A DNA stretch of 32,984 nucleotides, from contig NZ_PVNK01000175.1 in NCBI RefSeq assembly GCF_002994615.1, forward strand, positions 1 through 32,984. Reading direction: 5' to 3'. The DNA comes from Enhygromyxa salina. GTDB taxonomy: Bacteria; Myxococcota_A; Polyangia; Nannocystales; Nannocystaceae. Under the pieces are notes generated by a model. It did not search any database. It saw only the letters and a list, made by a program, of their open reading frames with translations, and was not told the DNA's origin. The position numbers were made by a program, and so were the translations under genes. Shown piece by piece: positions 7,895 to 16,256 of this stretch; position 1 is the first letter of the stretch; each line of letters begins with the position of its first letter.

Positions 7895-8694
7895 CGAAGG
7901 AAAACTAGCCCAGATCCGCGTGGATTCGAATCGAAGCTGGCCCCGCGCGCGGGCAGCAGGCGCGCGCGTGCACGTGCGCACGCCGTCGAGGGCGCGAGCG
8001 TGGCGCAGACGCTCGCCCACAGGTAGCCCGGGAGCTCGGCCAGGGTCGTCGGACGCCGGCGCCAGATCGAGGTGATCGAGCTCAGCTGGCGCCGGGCCCA
8101 GACCCAGCCGCGGTACAAGGTCTGTGCGCTCATGTTGGCCGGCGCGACGACCACGTGCGCGCCGTCCCAGCGGCGCAGATCTCGGTGGCGGACGCGGTCG
8201 GCCCTGGCGAGCTCGCGGACCAGGGCGCTGCCGGGGTCGGGGGTCCACAGGCGCAGCGAGACGCTCGCGAGGCGGCGGGCCTCGACCCACTCGACGAGGC
8301 GCTCGAAGCTGCCCGCGTCGTCGTGGTCTTGGCCGAGGGTGAACGCGCCGTGGATCCGAAGGCCGCGGGCGCGGAGGGCCTCGACGAGCTCGGTGAGCTG
8401 CTCGGCGCGGGGGTCATCGGCGGGGCCGAGGCTGTCGAAGTCGACGTGGAGCTCCTCGCAGCCCGAGGCCTCGAGCGAGTCGATCACCTGCGGGGCTCGG
8501 AGCAGCGCGTCGGCCCGGACCGCGGCCGCGAAGGGCGTGCCCAGGTCCATGCCCCGGGCGGCCGCGTGCTCGAAGCTGCGCAGCTGCGCGAGGTCCCAGA
8601 CCCCGCTGGCCCAGACCCCGGCGCCGAGCAGCTCTGCGCCAGCGCGCACGGGCCGATCGATCGGTTGCTCGGGGTCGAAGGCTCGGCGCGTCAC
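7891..8694 (-). CDS. Cysteine-less radical-SAM-like protein
   Basis: The 267-residue product matches, by motif order, the C-terminal half of B12-binding/DUF4070-type radical SAM enzymes: VRADALL (59-65), SGCEELHVDFDSLG (77-90), RARGLRIHGAFTLGQDHDD (108-126), LWTPDPGSALVRELARADRV (149-168), DGAHVVVAPANMSAQTL (177-193). The CxxxCxxC motif that binds the 4Fe-4S cluster, and the whole N-terminal half, are absent; Cys79 is isolated. It is therefore probably not a radical enzyme; a binding or scaffold role is possible. The start is the GTG at 8694, preceded by GGAGG five bases away. Coupled to the rhomboid gene by a 4-base overlap. Confidence 0.65.
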   Translation of the reverse strand: MTRRAFDPEQPIDRPVRAGAELLGAGVWASGVWDLAQLRSFEHAAARGMDLGTPFAAAVRADALLRAPQVIDSLEASGCEELHVDFDSLGPADDPRAEQLTELVEALRARGLRIHGAFTLGQDHDDAGSFERLVEWVEARRLASVSLRLWTPDPGSALVRELARADRVRHRDLRRWDGAHVVVAPANMSAQTLYRGWVWARRQLSSITSIWRRRPTTLAELPGYLWASVCATLAPSTACARARARLLPARGASFDSNPRGSGLVFLR

Positions 8695-8860
8695 GAGTCC
8701 TCCACGGCCGACCCGAGCCCGCTATTCCGCGGCGCCGAGCGCCCGCGCTCTGGCTGACATCGGGAGGATGACAAGTTCGCCACCTCTCACGCTCCGAGAC
8801 GCCGACAGACCCTTTCCCTGCGCGTCCGACTCGGCAGGAGCAGACGCTCCCCTGTTGGGA

Positions 8861-8866
8861 TACCCT
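8861..8866 (+). promoter_or_regulatory. -10-like TACCCT of the Mrr-type gene
   Basis: TACCCT ends six bases before the GTG at 8873, the usual distance from a -10 box to the first transcribed base, so the mRNA could be leaderless. No convincing -35 is visible. Confidence 0.35.
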
Positions 8867-8872
8867 CCCCGG

Positions 8873-10009
8873 GTGACCGAGCTACACATCGAAGCCCGCG
8901 CGAAGTCTCTCCTCGAGAGTCTTGCCTCTGGAGACCTCCTCCAGCGTCAGACCTACCTCGCGGACATCGCCGACTTCGGCCACCAAGCCATCCCCGTGCT
9001 CCTCGATCAACCCGTGGACTCCATCCTCGAGACTGCTCTGCGAGAGATCATCAGAAAGCTCACTGTCGCCGACCGAGAGCGGGCATGCACACACCTCGTT
9101 CGAGCGCTTCGCCGCGACCGTGACAGTCGCGCCCGGCTCCTCGCGCTCACTTTGCTCGGGGAGCTGCTCCCAGACCTCTCTGGGTTTGTCGACAAATCCA
9201 TCGAGATCGCGCTCGACGAGGGCGAACCGACCGAACTGCGTGCGCGGGCTCTACTGACACTCCAGGCCGCCCGTCTCAGCAAGAGCAACGTCCGCGACCT
9301 TGGCAAGCTCCTGAACATCACAACCGTAGGGCCCGACAGCCCGGTCCAACTGCGTGACGCAGCGTTCCAGTGCCTGGCCACTCACGTTGATCACCTCGCG
9401 GTCGACACGACCATGAAGCAATTGGATCTGCTGCTCGCTTGTCCTGACCCGCAGGTTCGTGCCCACGCCGTCCGCTTACTGGGCGAAGTCGGCGACATCG
9501 ATGCCATCGAACGAATGTGTATGTTGTCCAGCACACGGGACGAGAGCGACCAGACCCAAGCAGCCATTACTCGAATACTCCGGCGGCCGATCAATCTATT
9601 CTCGTTGCGCTGGGAACATTTTGAACACTTCGTGGGGTACCTGTTGCGAAAAATGGGTCACGAGGATGTCGAGGTCACCCGTACCGTTCGTGATGAAGGG
9701 ATCGATGTCATCAGCTACCGAGAGCGACAGGATCTCAAAGGCCCGACGCGCGAACGGTGGGTCGTGCAATGCAAGCGATGGACAAAGAACAAGGTGGAAG
9801 AGCGTCACCTCGTGGAACTGGTTCAGCGCAGCCGTGACGCAGATGCGAAGCATGCCCTGCTGATCACGACCTCGAGTTTTACGCCAAGCGCGCTCGAGTA
9901 CGGCAAACAACACGAGAACGCGATCGAGCTGGTCTGCGGCGAGGAATTGTTGGTCATCTTGGACAAGGAGTTCGAGCCTGGCCGCTATACGATCCGCGCC
10001 CGCGACTAG
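8873..10009 (+). CDS. HEAT-repeat / Mrr-type restriction endonuclease fusion
   Basis: The 378-residue product has HEAT-like helical repeats in residues ~10-235 (for example RARALLTLQAARLSKSN, VRAHAVRLLGEVGDIDAIER) and a C-terminal Mrr-family nuclease domain (~240-370): WEHFEHFVGYLLRKMG, then VRDEGIDVI with catalytic Asp278, then WVVQCKRW with the Q299-C300-K301 core, and a typical helix and strand (KHALLITTSSFT). Mrr enzymes cut foreign or methylated DNA; here the helical repeats may sense DNA or a partner. No methylase is adjacent. Base composition is less GC-biased than neighbours, suggesting transfer. An ATG at 8768 is an alternative start, but that extension looks non-coding. The TAG stop is within CTAG. 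Confidence 0.8.
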   Translation: MTELHIEARAKSLLESLASGDLLQRQTYLADIADFGHQAIPVLLDQPVDSILETALREIIRKLTVADRERACTHLVRALRRDRDSRARLLALTLLGELLPDLSGFVDKSIEIALDEGEPTELRARALLTLQAARLSKSNVRDLGKLLNITTVGPDSPVQLRDAAFQCLATHVDHLAVDTTMKQLDLLLACPDPQVRAHAVRLLGEVGDIDAIERMCMLSSTRDESDQTQAAITRILRRPINLFSLRWEHFEHFVGYLLRKMGHEDVEVTRTVRDEGIDVISYRERQDLKGPTRERWVVQCKRWTKNKVEERHLVELVQRSRDADAKHALLITTSSFTPSALEYGKQHENAIELVCGEELLVILDKEFEPGRYTIRARD

Positions 10010-10104
10010 CCCTCCGATCGTCTGAGCCCCTCAGCCCTCACCAGTTCGACTCACGCCAAGCTACGCAGGCCCTCCCGCCAAAGCCCAGGCCTCAGTCAGA
10101 GCCC

Positions 10105-11262
<1,158 letters not shown>

Positions 11263-11328
11263 GCCGGCCACGACGAGGGACAATAGCACGCATTGGCGAA
11301 GACGACCCCGATCCGTGAAGATGGGCTC

Positions 11329-11494
11329 CGAGGATCCCGAGGGGCAAGCCATCGTGTCGTCTCGCGCCAAATTTTTCGTCGAGGGCAAGGAGCCCAAACG
11401 CCGCTGTGGTGGACCCACGGCGAGGTTTGGCGACACAGCCCTCGGCGAAAAGGCCAGGCGAGACGGCGCGAGGGCTTGCCCCACGGGCTGCTAG
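11329..11494 (+). repeat. Diverged 166-bp palindromic element, copy E3
   Basis: The right end (ACGGGCTGCTAG, ending 11494) and the internal blocks match copy E2, but the left end is decayed (no CTAG; reads GAGGATCCCG). Despite many substitutions the stems are preserved: GGGGCAAGCC pairs with GGCTTGCCCC, an inner C-G pair has become T-A, and CCAAAC pairs with GTTTGG. This older copy is the best evidence for selection on the fold. Confidence 0.8.
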
Positions 11495-11541
11495 CCCTAA
11501 ATCAAGCGCTGAATTCAAAAAGCTGAATGATTTAGGGCTAG
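11491..11541. repeat. Small CTAG-bounded palindrome, copy P2
   Basis: Fourteen-base perfect arms CTAGCCCTAAATCA and TGATTTAGGGCTAG around a 23-base centre. Shares ATCAAGCGCTG with the reverse complement of P1/P3. Its left CTAG is also the right end of E3. Confidence 0.75.
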
Positions 11542-11630
11542 TACAAGCCGCAAGGCGAGCGTTTGGGGTGAGCGGAGGGGGCTTTGCCGCCGCAGCGAGG
11601 GGCCTTTTTGAAAGGCCCCTCGAGGACTAG
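11538..11630. repeat. CTAG-bounded 93-bp unit with a perfect hairpin
   Basis: Lies between two CTAG sites that are shared with the neighbouring palindromes. It contains GCGAGCGTTTGGGGTGA (11555-11571), also present next to copy E5 at 28947, and a 12-bp perfect hairpin (11596-11622). No coding potential seen. Confidence 0.55.
11596..11622. terminator. Perfect 12-bp hairpin with TTG loop
   Basis: CGAGGGGCCTTT (11596-11607), loop TTG, AAAGGCCCCTCG (11611-11622). Very stable on either strand; it could terminate transcription, but it lies in a divergent region with no gene ending here, so it may instead be part of the mobile-repeat unit. Confidence 0.4.
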
Positions 11631-11670
11631 AAGGCCTGAGTCGAGCGCGCAGCGCTTGATTCAGGCCTAG
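11627..11670. repeat. Small CTAG-bounded palindrome, copy P3
   Basis: A 44-bp palindrome with a 31-base core identical to P1 (1646-1686) but with AAGG replacing CC next to the left CTAG. Its right CTAG is the left end of E4. Confidence 0.8.
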
Positions 11671-11832
11671 CAGCCCGGGGTGCAATGCCTCGCGCCGCCT
11701 CGCTTGGCTTTTTCGCCGAGGGCTTTGTCGCCAAAACTTGCAGTACGCCCGGTACAGCGGCGTTTTGGCTTCGCGCCCTCGGCGCAAATTCCGGCGCGAG
11801 GCGACACGATGCATTGCACCCCGGGCTGCTAG
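11667..11832 (-). repeat. 166-bp palindromic CTAG element, copy E4
   Basis: Exactly 166 bp, CTAG at both ends, 22-bp perfect outer arms. Its reverse complement differs from E2 at only a few positions. Lies upstream of the gene at 11922. Any small open frame inside is an artefact of the GC-rich repeat. Confidence 0.92.
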
Positions 11833-11870
11833 CGCAAGACCGACGGTACACCCGCGTTCATGTCGGCGGC

Positions 11871-11894
11871 CTGCCTACCTGCCTACCTGCCTGT
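11871..11894 (+). repeat. Three tandem 8-bp repeats (CTGCCTAC)
   Basis: CTGCCTAC, CTGCCTAC, CTGCCTGT directly upstream of the gene starting at 11922. Could be a slippage-prone or protein-binding site; nothing in the sequence decides. Confidence 0.6.
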
Positions 11895-11921
11895 AACTGC
11901 AGTACTCGAGGTCATAGACCC

Positions 11922-12539
11922 ATGTGGGAACTGGTGCGTGCCACCCCCGGCATGCACTTGGACGACCTCCCGATCGAGAGCCCCTGCGACCAGGATTGGG
12001 ACGACATGCGCCCCGACGCAGGGGGCCAACGTCGTTGGTGCGACCACTGCGCACAGCGTGTGCACGACCTCTCGGCGATGGACGAGCGCCAGGCTCGGGC
12101 CTTCCTCGACGCAAGCGAGTCGCTCGACGTGTGCATCGCCTATGCGCACGATCGCGCCGGGAACATCTCGTTTGCGAAGCCCGCGCCCAGGCCTCAGGAG
12201 CTCATCCCGGTCGCGCGCCTGGGCCGGGGACCGAGCGCCTCGCTGCTCTCACGCGCGGCTCCGCTCGCCGCCCTGCTCAGCGCGTGTACGCCCCACGATC
12301 GCGGCGAGGAGGCGGTCCGGATCGTCAGCGATCCGATCGAGGACCACGCCCAACCGGTGGTCGTGATCCCCTCGCGCCCCAACGACAACCCGCTGATCGG
12401 CCCACCAGGCACCGAGGGCGGCGCCGAGCTCCTCGACATGCCCTGCGAGCCACTCGGGCGCAGCGAGGCCCGAACGATCAAGAAGGGCAAGCGCAAACGG
12501 GCCGATCCCCCGCTGCCCAGGGGCTCTCACGGCCTGTAG
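11922..12539 (+). CDS. Cys-motif (zinc-ribbon-like) protein with a hydrophobic segment
   Basis: The 205-residue product has Cys22, Cys40-x2-Cys43 (RRWCDHCAQRVHDLSAM) and Cys71, suggesting a small metal-binding module, followed by RQARAFLDA and CIAYAHDRAGNISF. A single hydrophobic stretch (about 103-121, LLSRAAPLAALLSAC) may span the membrane, and the C-terminus is Pro-rich and basic (KKGKRKR). The start is the ATG at 11922; the open frame before it belongs to element E4. An intact cytoplasmic Cys module with an outward tail is plausible. Role unknown. Confidence 0.65.
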   Translation: MWELVRATPGMHLDDLPIESPCDQDWDDMRPDAGGQRRWCDHCAQRVHDLSAMDERQARAFLDASESLDVCIAYAHDRAGNISFAKPAPRPQELIPVARLGRGPSASLLSRAAPLAALLSACTPHDRGEEAVRIVSDPIEDHAQPVVVIPSRPNDNPLIGPPGTEGGAELLDMPCEPLGRSEARTIKKGKRKRADPPLPRGSHGL

Positions 12540-12548
12540 AAGACCACG

Positions 12549-13604
12549 CTACAGCGATCCGCACTCGTTGAATTGGCTCGACTTCGGATAGTAGAGCACG
12601 AAGTTGATGCACATCTCGTCCTTGGTCTCGGGCCCGCCGTGAACCGGGTTGTTGTTGCCCGAATTGTCGTAGACGCAGTGGGTCCGGACCTCGTCGCCCG
12701 GCATCAGCACGGTCCCTTCGGGGGCGAGCGTGAAGGTCTGGTTGTCGAAGACATAGGGATCTTCGCGCCCAAGCTCGAAGGCCGGGCCGCCACCTTGGGG
12801 CACGACCTCGCCCCACAACACGCTGCCGATGTCGTGGGCGTGGAGCCAGGTCGCGACGACGTTGAGGGGGCCGGGAAAATTCGAGCTCGTGAAGCTGCTC
12901 GGGCAGCTCGCGACGTGCTCGTGGGCGGGGTCGTTGGCGGGGATGAAGATCGGGCCAATGTCCCCAAAGGTCGCAATCGCGGCGTCGTTGGGCCGGAGCT
13001 GATCGGTGAACAGCACGTCGAACCCGCCGCTGTCCGTGAACGACTGGTTGAGCGGGTTGTCGTAGTGGACCTGGAAGCGCACGGTGACCGTGCCGTTCAC
13101 CCCGGCCCGGATCCCCGCCTCCGGGGGCAGGTAGAGGTTCTCTCCGCCCGGCGCCCAGCCCCAGATCATGTCGTCCCAGGGCTCCTCGAGGCAGGGGTCG
13201 ATCGGGTTGTCGACCGTGGGCGTGTCGAGCATCTGCGCGACGATGTGGTGGACGTGGGGATCGCTGATCTTGGGCTCGAACCCGACGATGTGAACGTCCG
13301 CCGGGACCTCGATCGTCTGGGCGTAGCAGGAGTAGTAGGTCGGGAAGATCGCCGGCGGGCTGAAGTCCGGCATCCGGATCTCCCAGCGCTGCAGGTCCTC
13401 CCCCGGGTCGCCGTCGCCCGTGTCGCCGTCGCCCGTGTCGCCGTCGCCGTCGCCCGTGTCGCCGTCGCCGTCTCCGCCGTCGGTCTCCGTGTCGCCCACG
13501 CTCGTGAAGCCACCCCCGGGCCCGCACGCAGCCATACCCAGCGGGAGGACGAGAGCGAAGATCCAATTCTCGAAGCTAATTATTCGGCCATGCATGTCGG
13601 TCAC
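12549..13604 (-). CDS. Copper type II ascorbate-dependent monooxygenase-like lipoprotein
   Basis: The 351-residue product has a lipobox LGMAAC (Cys27), a (Gly-Asp)n linker (43-67), and a two-domain fold with ligands expected for PHM/DBM-type enzymes: HVHH (His119, His120) and QVHYDNP (His180) for one copper, HAHD (His255, His257) and DEMCIN (Met331) for the other. Such enzymes hydroxylate peptides or amines using O2 and a reductant; the substrate is unknown. GTG at 13604 is chosen because GGAG lies five bases upstream; ATG at 13595 is an alternative. It follows the CxCH lipoprotein gene by 31 bases on the same strand, so the two are probably one operon. Confidence 0.85.
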   Translation of the reverse strand: MTDMHGRIISFENWIFALVLPLGMAACGPGGGFTSVGDTETDGGDGDGDTGDGDGDTGDGDTGDGDPGEDLQRWEIRMPDFSPPAIFPTYYSCYAQTIEVPADVHIVGFEPKISDPHVHHIVAQMLDTPTVDNPIDPCLEEPWDDMIWGWAPGGENLYLPPEAGIRAGVNGTVTVRFQVHYDNPLNQSFTDSGGFDVLFTDQLRPNDAAIATFGDIGPIFIPANDPAHEHVASCPSSFTSSNFPGPLNVVATWLHAHDIGSVLWGEVVPQGGGPAFELGREDPYVFDNQTFTLAPEGTVLMPGDEVRTHCVYDNSGNNNPVHGGPETKDEMCINFVLYYPKSSQFNECGSL

Positions 13605-13635
13605 TTCGTCTCCACGTCCGCGTCCACGTCCGCGC

Positions 13636-14091
13636 TCAGCCCGGCGCGCCGCCGGCGATCCACGCCTCGATCGTCTGCTGATCGCTCGCGCTGAGGGGCT
13701 GCAAGGGGGGCATCGGATCCGTGTCGCTCGGGCCGCCCACGTCGGCGTGAGTGCCACGCAGCTTGTGGACCAGGTAGCTGTTCTCCACGTCGCCCGGGGC
13801 GACGCGCATCATGCTCGGGAGCTGGACCGAGTTGACGTCGACCATCTCGCCCACGCCCACGCCTAGGTTGAGGGTCAGGTAGGGCGCGGTCATGTCACCG
13901 CCGTTGCTCGGCATGAAGTGGCACAGACACGCGGCCTCGAGGATCGGCTGGACCTCGGCGTCGAAGTCGGGGGTCGGCTCGCCGCTCGTCTCGCTGTCAC
14001 CGCTGTCACCGCTGTCGTCGTCGTCCGCAGGGTCATCGCAGCCGAGGGCCAGGGCGAGACTCAAGGGCAGCAGCCAGGTCGTGCGACGCAT
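13636..14091 (-). CDS. Cytochrome-c-like lipoprotein with a CxCH motif
   Basis: The 151-residue product has a lipobox LALGC (Cys18), an acidic Ser-rich linker, and a domain that reads like small c-type cytochromes: VQPILEAACLCHFMPSNGG, then YLTLNLG, SYLVHKLRGTH, PMPPLQPLS and a terminal IEAWIAGGAPG. The heme motif is Cys55-Leu-Cys57-His58, one residue shorter than the canonical CxxCH. It could bind heme through an unusual attachment, or have lost it. Upstream of and probably cotranscribed with the copper monooxygenase, so it may supply electrons to it (inference). Start ATG at 14091. Confidence 0.7.
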   Translation of the reverse strand: MRRTTWLLPLSLALALGCDDPADDDDSGDSGDSETSGEPTPDFDAEVQPILEAACLCHFMPSNGGDMTAPYLTLNLGVGVGEMVDVNSVQLPSMMRVAPGDVENSYLVHKLRGTHADVGGPSDTDPMPPLQPLSASDQQTIEAWIAGGAPG

Positions 14092-14236
14092 CCCCACCAG
14101 ACTAGCCGAGGCCGTCAGCCGCGTGCAATGCGCAGCGCAAAGCTGCCTGGGCATGCAGCCACGCCGCCCCAGCGAAGTCGGGGATCACGCGCGCGACACC
14201 GAGCGCCGCGAGTCGCCGCTCGCCAGGCGGGCGAGC

Positions 14237-15592
14237 TCATCGCGGCCCGATGCGATCGAAGCCACACAGCGGCCGGAGGATCTCGGGCACGACCACGCTG
14301 CCGTCGGCTTGTTGGTAGTTCTCGAGGATCGCAACCAGAGCCCGCGAGGTCGCGACCGCGGTGCCGTTGAGCATGTGGACCATGCGCGGCTTTTGCTTCT
14401 TGCCGTCGACCGGCTCCGGGCGATAGCGGATCTTGAGCCGCCGGGCCTGGTAGTCGGTGCAGTTCGAGGTGCTCGTGATCTCGCCCCAGTCCCCGCGCCC
14501 GGGCATCCACGCCTCGAGATCGTACTTGCGGTAGGCCGGCCCGCCGAGGTCGCCGCTGGCGATGTCGATGACCCGGTAGGGCAGCCCGAGGCCCTGAAAC
14601 AGCTCCTCTTCGATGTCGCGCAGGCGCTCGTGCATGGCCTCGCTGATCTCGAGCTCGCCAACGGTGAACGCGAACAGCTCGACCTTGGTGAACTGGTGGA
14701 CGCGGTAGAGCCCGCGCGACTCTTGCCCGTGGGAGCCGGCCTCGGTCCGAAAGCAGTGCGACAGGCCAGCGACGAGCAGGGGCAGGCGCTCGACGTCGAG
14801 GATCTCGTCGGCCAGCATCCCGCCGAGGGTGATCTCGGCGGTCCCGACCAGGCACAGATCCGAGTCGGCCACGCTGTAGACCTGGGTCGACTCGCCGCGC
14901 GGGTTGAAGCCGAGGCCGTCGAGGATGTCGACGCGCGCGAGGTCGGGGGTCGTGTGGAGCTTGAAGCCGTGCTTGCGGGCGACCTCGAGGGCGTAGCGCT
15001 GCAGGGCCATGTCGAGGAGCACGGCCTCGTTGACGAGGTAATAAAATTTCTGCCCGACGACCTTGGCACCCGCGGCGAAGTCGACGAGATCGAGGGCCTC
15101 GGCGAGCTCGAGGTGGTCCTTGGGCGTGAAGCCCTCGGCCGCGAAGTCGCGCCGCGTGCCCCATTGATGGAGCTCGGCGTGGTCCTCGTCGCGGTGGCCC
15201 CGCGGGCTGTCTGGGTGGGTCAGGTTGGGGACCCGCGACCAGGCCTCGTCGCGGGCCTCGCGGGCGAGCTCGGTCTGCTCGCTGAGCTCGCGCTCGCGCT
15301 CGCGCAGGGCCCGGCCCGCGTCGATCAAGGGCTTGCGAGCCGCGGCCTGCTGATCTTTGGGCAGCTTGCCGACCGCCTTGGTCGCGGCCGAGTTCTCGTT
15401 TTGCTCGCGGCGCAGATCGTCGGCGGCGCTGAGCAGCTCGCGGTAGCGCTGATCGAACTCGGCGAGGCGAGCGACGGCCTCGCTCGCCCAGTCAGACTCC
15501 GAGGACAGATCGTCGAACACCCGCACGCCGCGGTCGCGCAGGTTTTGGGTAATTCGCTCGGGGTCGTCGCGCAACAGCTTGATGTCGAGCAT
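14237..15592 (-). CDS. serS: Seryl-tRNA synthetase
   Basis: Charges tRNA-Ser with serine. The 451-residue product has the N-terminal coiled-coil tRNA-binding arm (about 30-110, LRREQNENSAATKAVGKL) and the class II catalytic core: SAM-like TAEITLGGML near 255, motif 2 FRTEAG...RVHQF (about 278-300) and motif 3 LNGTAVATSRALVAILENYQ (about 405-425). Starts MLDIKLLRDDPE as usual for the family. Length is normal. Single gene with no visible T-box or other riboswitch. Confidence 0.97.
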   Translation of the reverse strand: MLDIKLLRDDPERITQNLRDRGVRVFDDLSSESDWASEAVARLAEFDQRYRELLSAADDLRREQNENSAATKAVGKLPKDQQAAARKPLIDAGRALRERERELSEQTELAREARDEAWSRVPNLTHPDSPRGHRDEDHAELHQWGTRRDFAAEGFTPKDHLELAEALDLVDFAAGAKVVGQKFYYLVNEAVLLDMALQRYALEVARKHGFKLHTTPDLARVDILDGLGFNPRGESTQVYSVADSDLCLVGTAEITLGGMLADEILDVERLPLLVAGLSHCFRTEAGSHGQESRGLYRVHQFTKVELFAFTVGELEISEAMHERLRDIEEELFQGLGLPYRVIDIASGDLGGPAYRKYDLEAWMPGRGDWGEITSTSNCTDYQARRLKIRYRPEPVDGKKQKPRMVHMLNGTAVATSRALVAILENYQQADGSVVVPEILRPLCGFDRIGPR

Positions 15593-15702
15593 GGGAGGCG
15601 GTCAAAGCCCACGGCCGCCGGGGTGTCAAGCCCAGGCACGCGGCAAAAGCGGGTCGCGACGGGGTTTTGCCCGGTATCGCCCTCCTGCGCCCCCGCGCCT
15701 GC

Positions 15703-15708
15703 TAGGTT
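15703..15708 (+). promoter_or_regulatory. -10-like TAGGTT before the DUF5362-like gene
   Basis: TAGGTT ends nine bases before the ATG at 15718. No Shine-Dalgarno is present in between. Confidence 0.35.
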
Positions 15709-15717
15709 CTTCCCGCG

Positions 15718-16194
15718 ATGAGCTTCAACCCCTACCAGCCACCGACGCCTGCCTACGACACCAGCTACACCCAGCAAAGCCCCCAGGCCGGAGGCGCGGT
15801 GGTGACCGACCGCATCGTCAACAGCCTGCGCAAGACGAGGCCCTGGGTCGCCTTTCTGGCCATCCTCGGGTTCATCGGCTCGGGCATCACGCTGCTCGGC
15901 GGGCTCGGAGCCCTGGTCGCCGCGAGCGAGGTCGAGTTGGGCGCGGGCATCGGGATCGCCTACCTGTTCGTCGGCGCGATCTACCTGATAATCGCGCTCT
16001 CGCTGAACCGTTACGCGACGTCGATCAGCAGGCTGATCCACGGCGGCGGGGTCGAGGAGCTCGAGAACGCGGTCGATGCCCAGGCCTCGTTTTGGCAGCT
16101 CGCGGGGATCATGACGCTGATCGGCATGGTGTTGATGGTCATCATGGTGGTCGCGGCCGCCGCGATCGGCGCGTCGGTGGCCAATTCCTTCTGA
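15718..16194 (+). CDS. DUF5362-like membrane protein
   Basis: The 158-residue product has a Pro/Gln/Tyr-rich N-terminus (NPYQPPTPAYDTSYTQQ) followed by three or four membrane helices (about 45-70, 78-98, 128-152) with an amphipathic SLNRYATSISRLI segment between them, the pattern of the DUF5362 family of small bacterial membrane proteins. No catalytic residues are visible. It is unlinked functionally to its neighbours (serS divergent, dacB downstream by 62 bases). Confidence 0.7.
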   Translation: MSFNPYQPPTPAYDTSYTQQSPQAGGAVVTDRIVNSLRKTRPWVAFLAILGFIGSGITLLGGLGALVAASEVELGAGIGIAYLFVGAIYLIIALSLNRYATSISRLIHGGGVEELENAVDAQASFWQLAGIMTLIGMVLMVIMVVAAAAIGASVANSF

Positions 16195-16256
16195 CCCGGT
16201 TTTTTGGTCTCACGCGGAGCATGTGGGATAGCGGAGCACACCCTCCGTGAGGCCCC

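Noticed and set aside
6737..8290. Longer rhomboid start upstream
   Set aside because: The extension is antisense-like Arg/Pro-rich sequence overlapping the coupled upstream gene; the GTGA overlap fixes the start at 7894.
8155..8757. Plus-strand open frame opposite the radical-SAM-like gene
   Set aside because: The minus-strand gene has clear family motifs and a strong GGAGG; the plus frame has neither.
10010..10104. Possible remnant of palindrome P1 after the Mrr-type gene (CTAGCCCT)
   Set aside because: Only eight bases match and no second arm follows; kept only as a note in the stop-codon finding.
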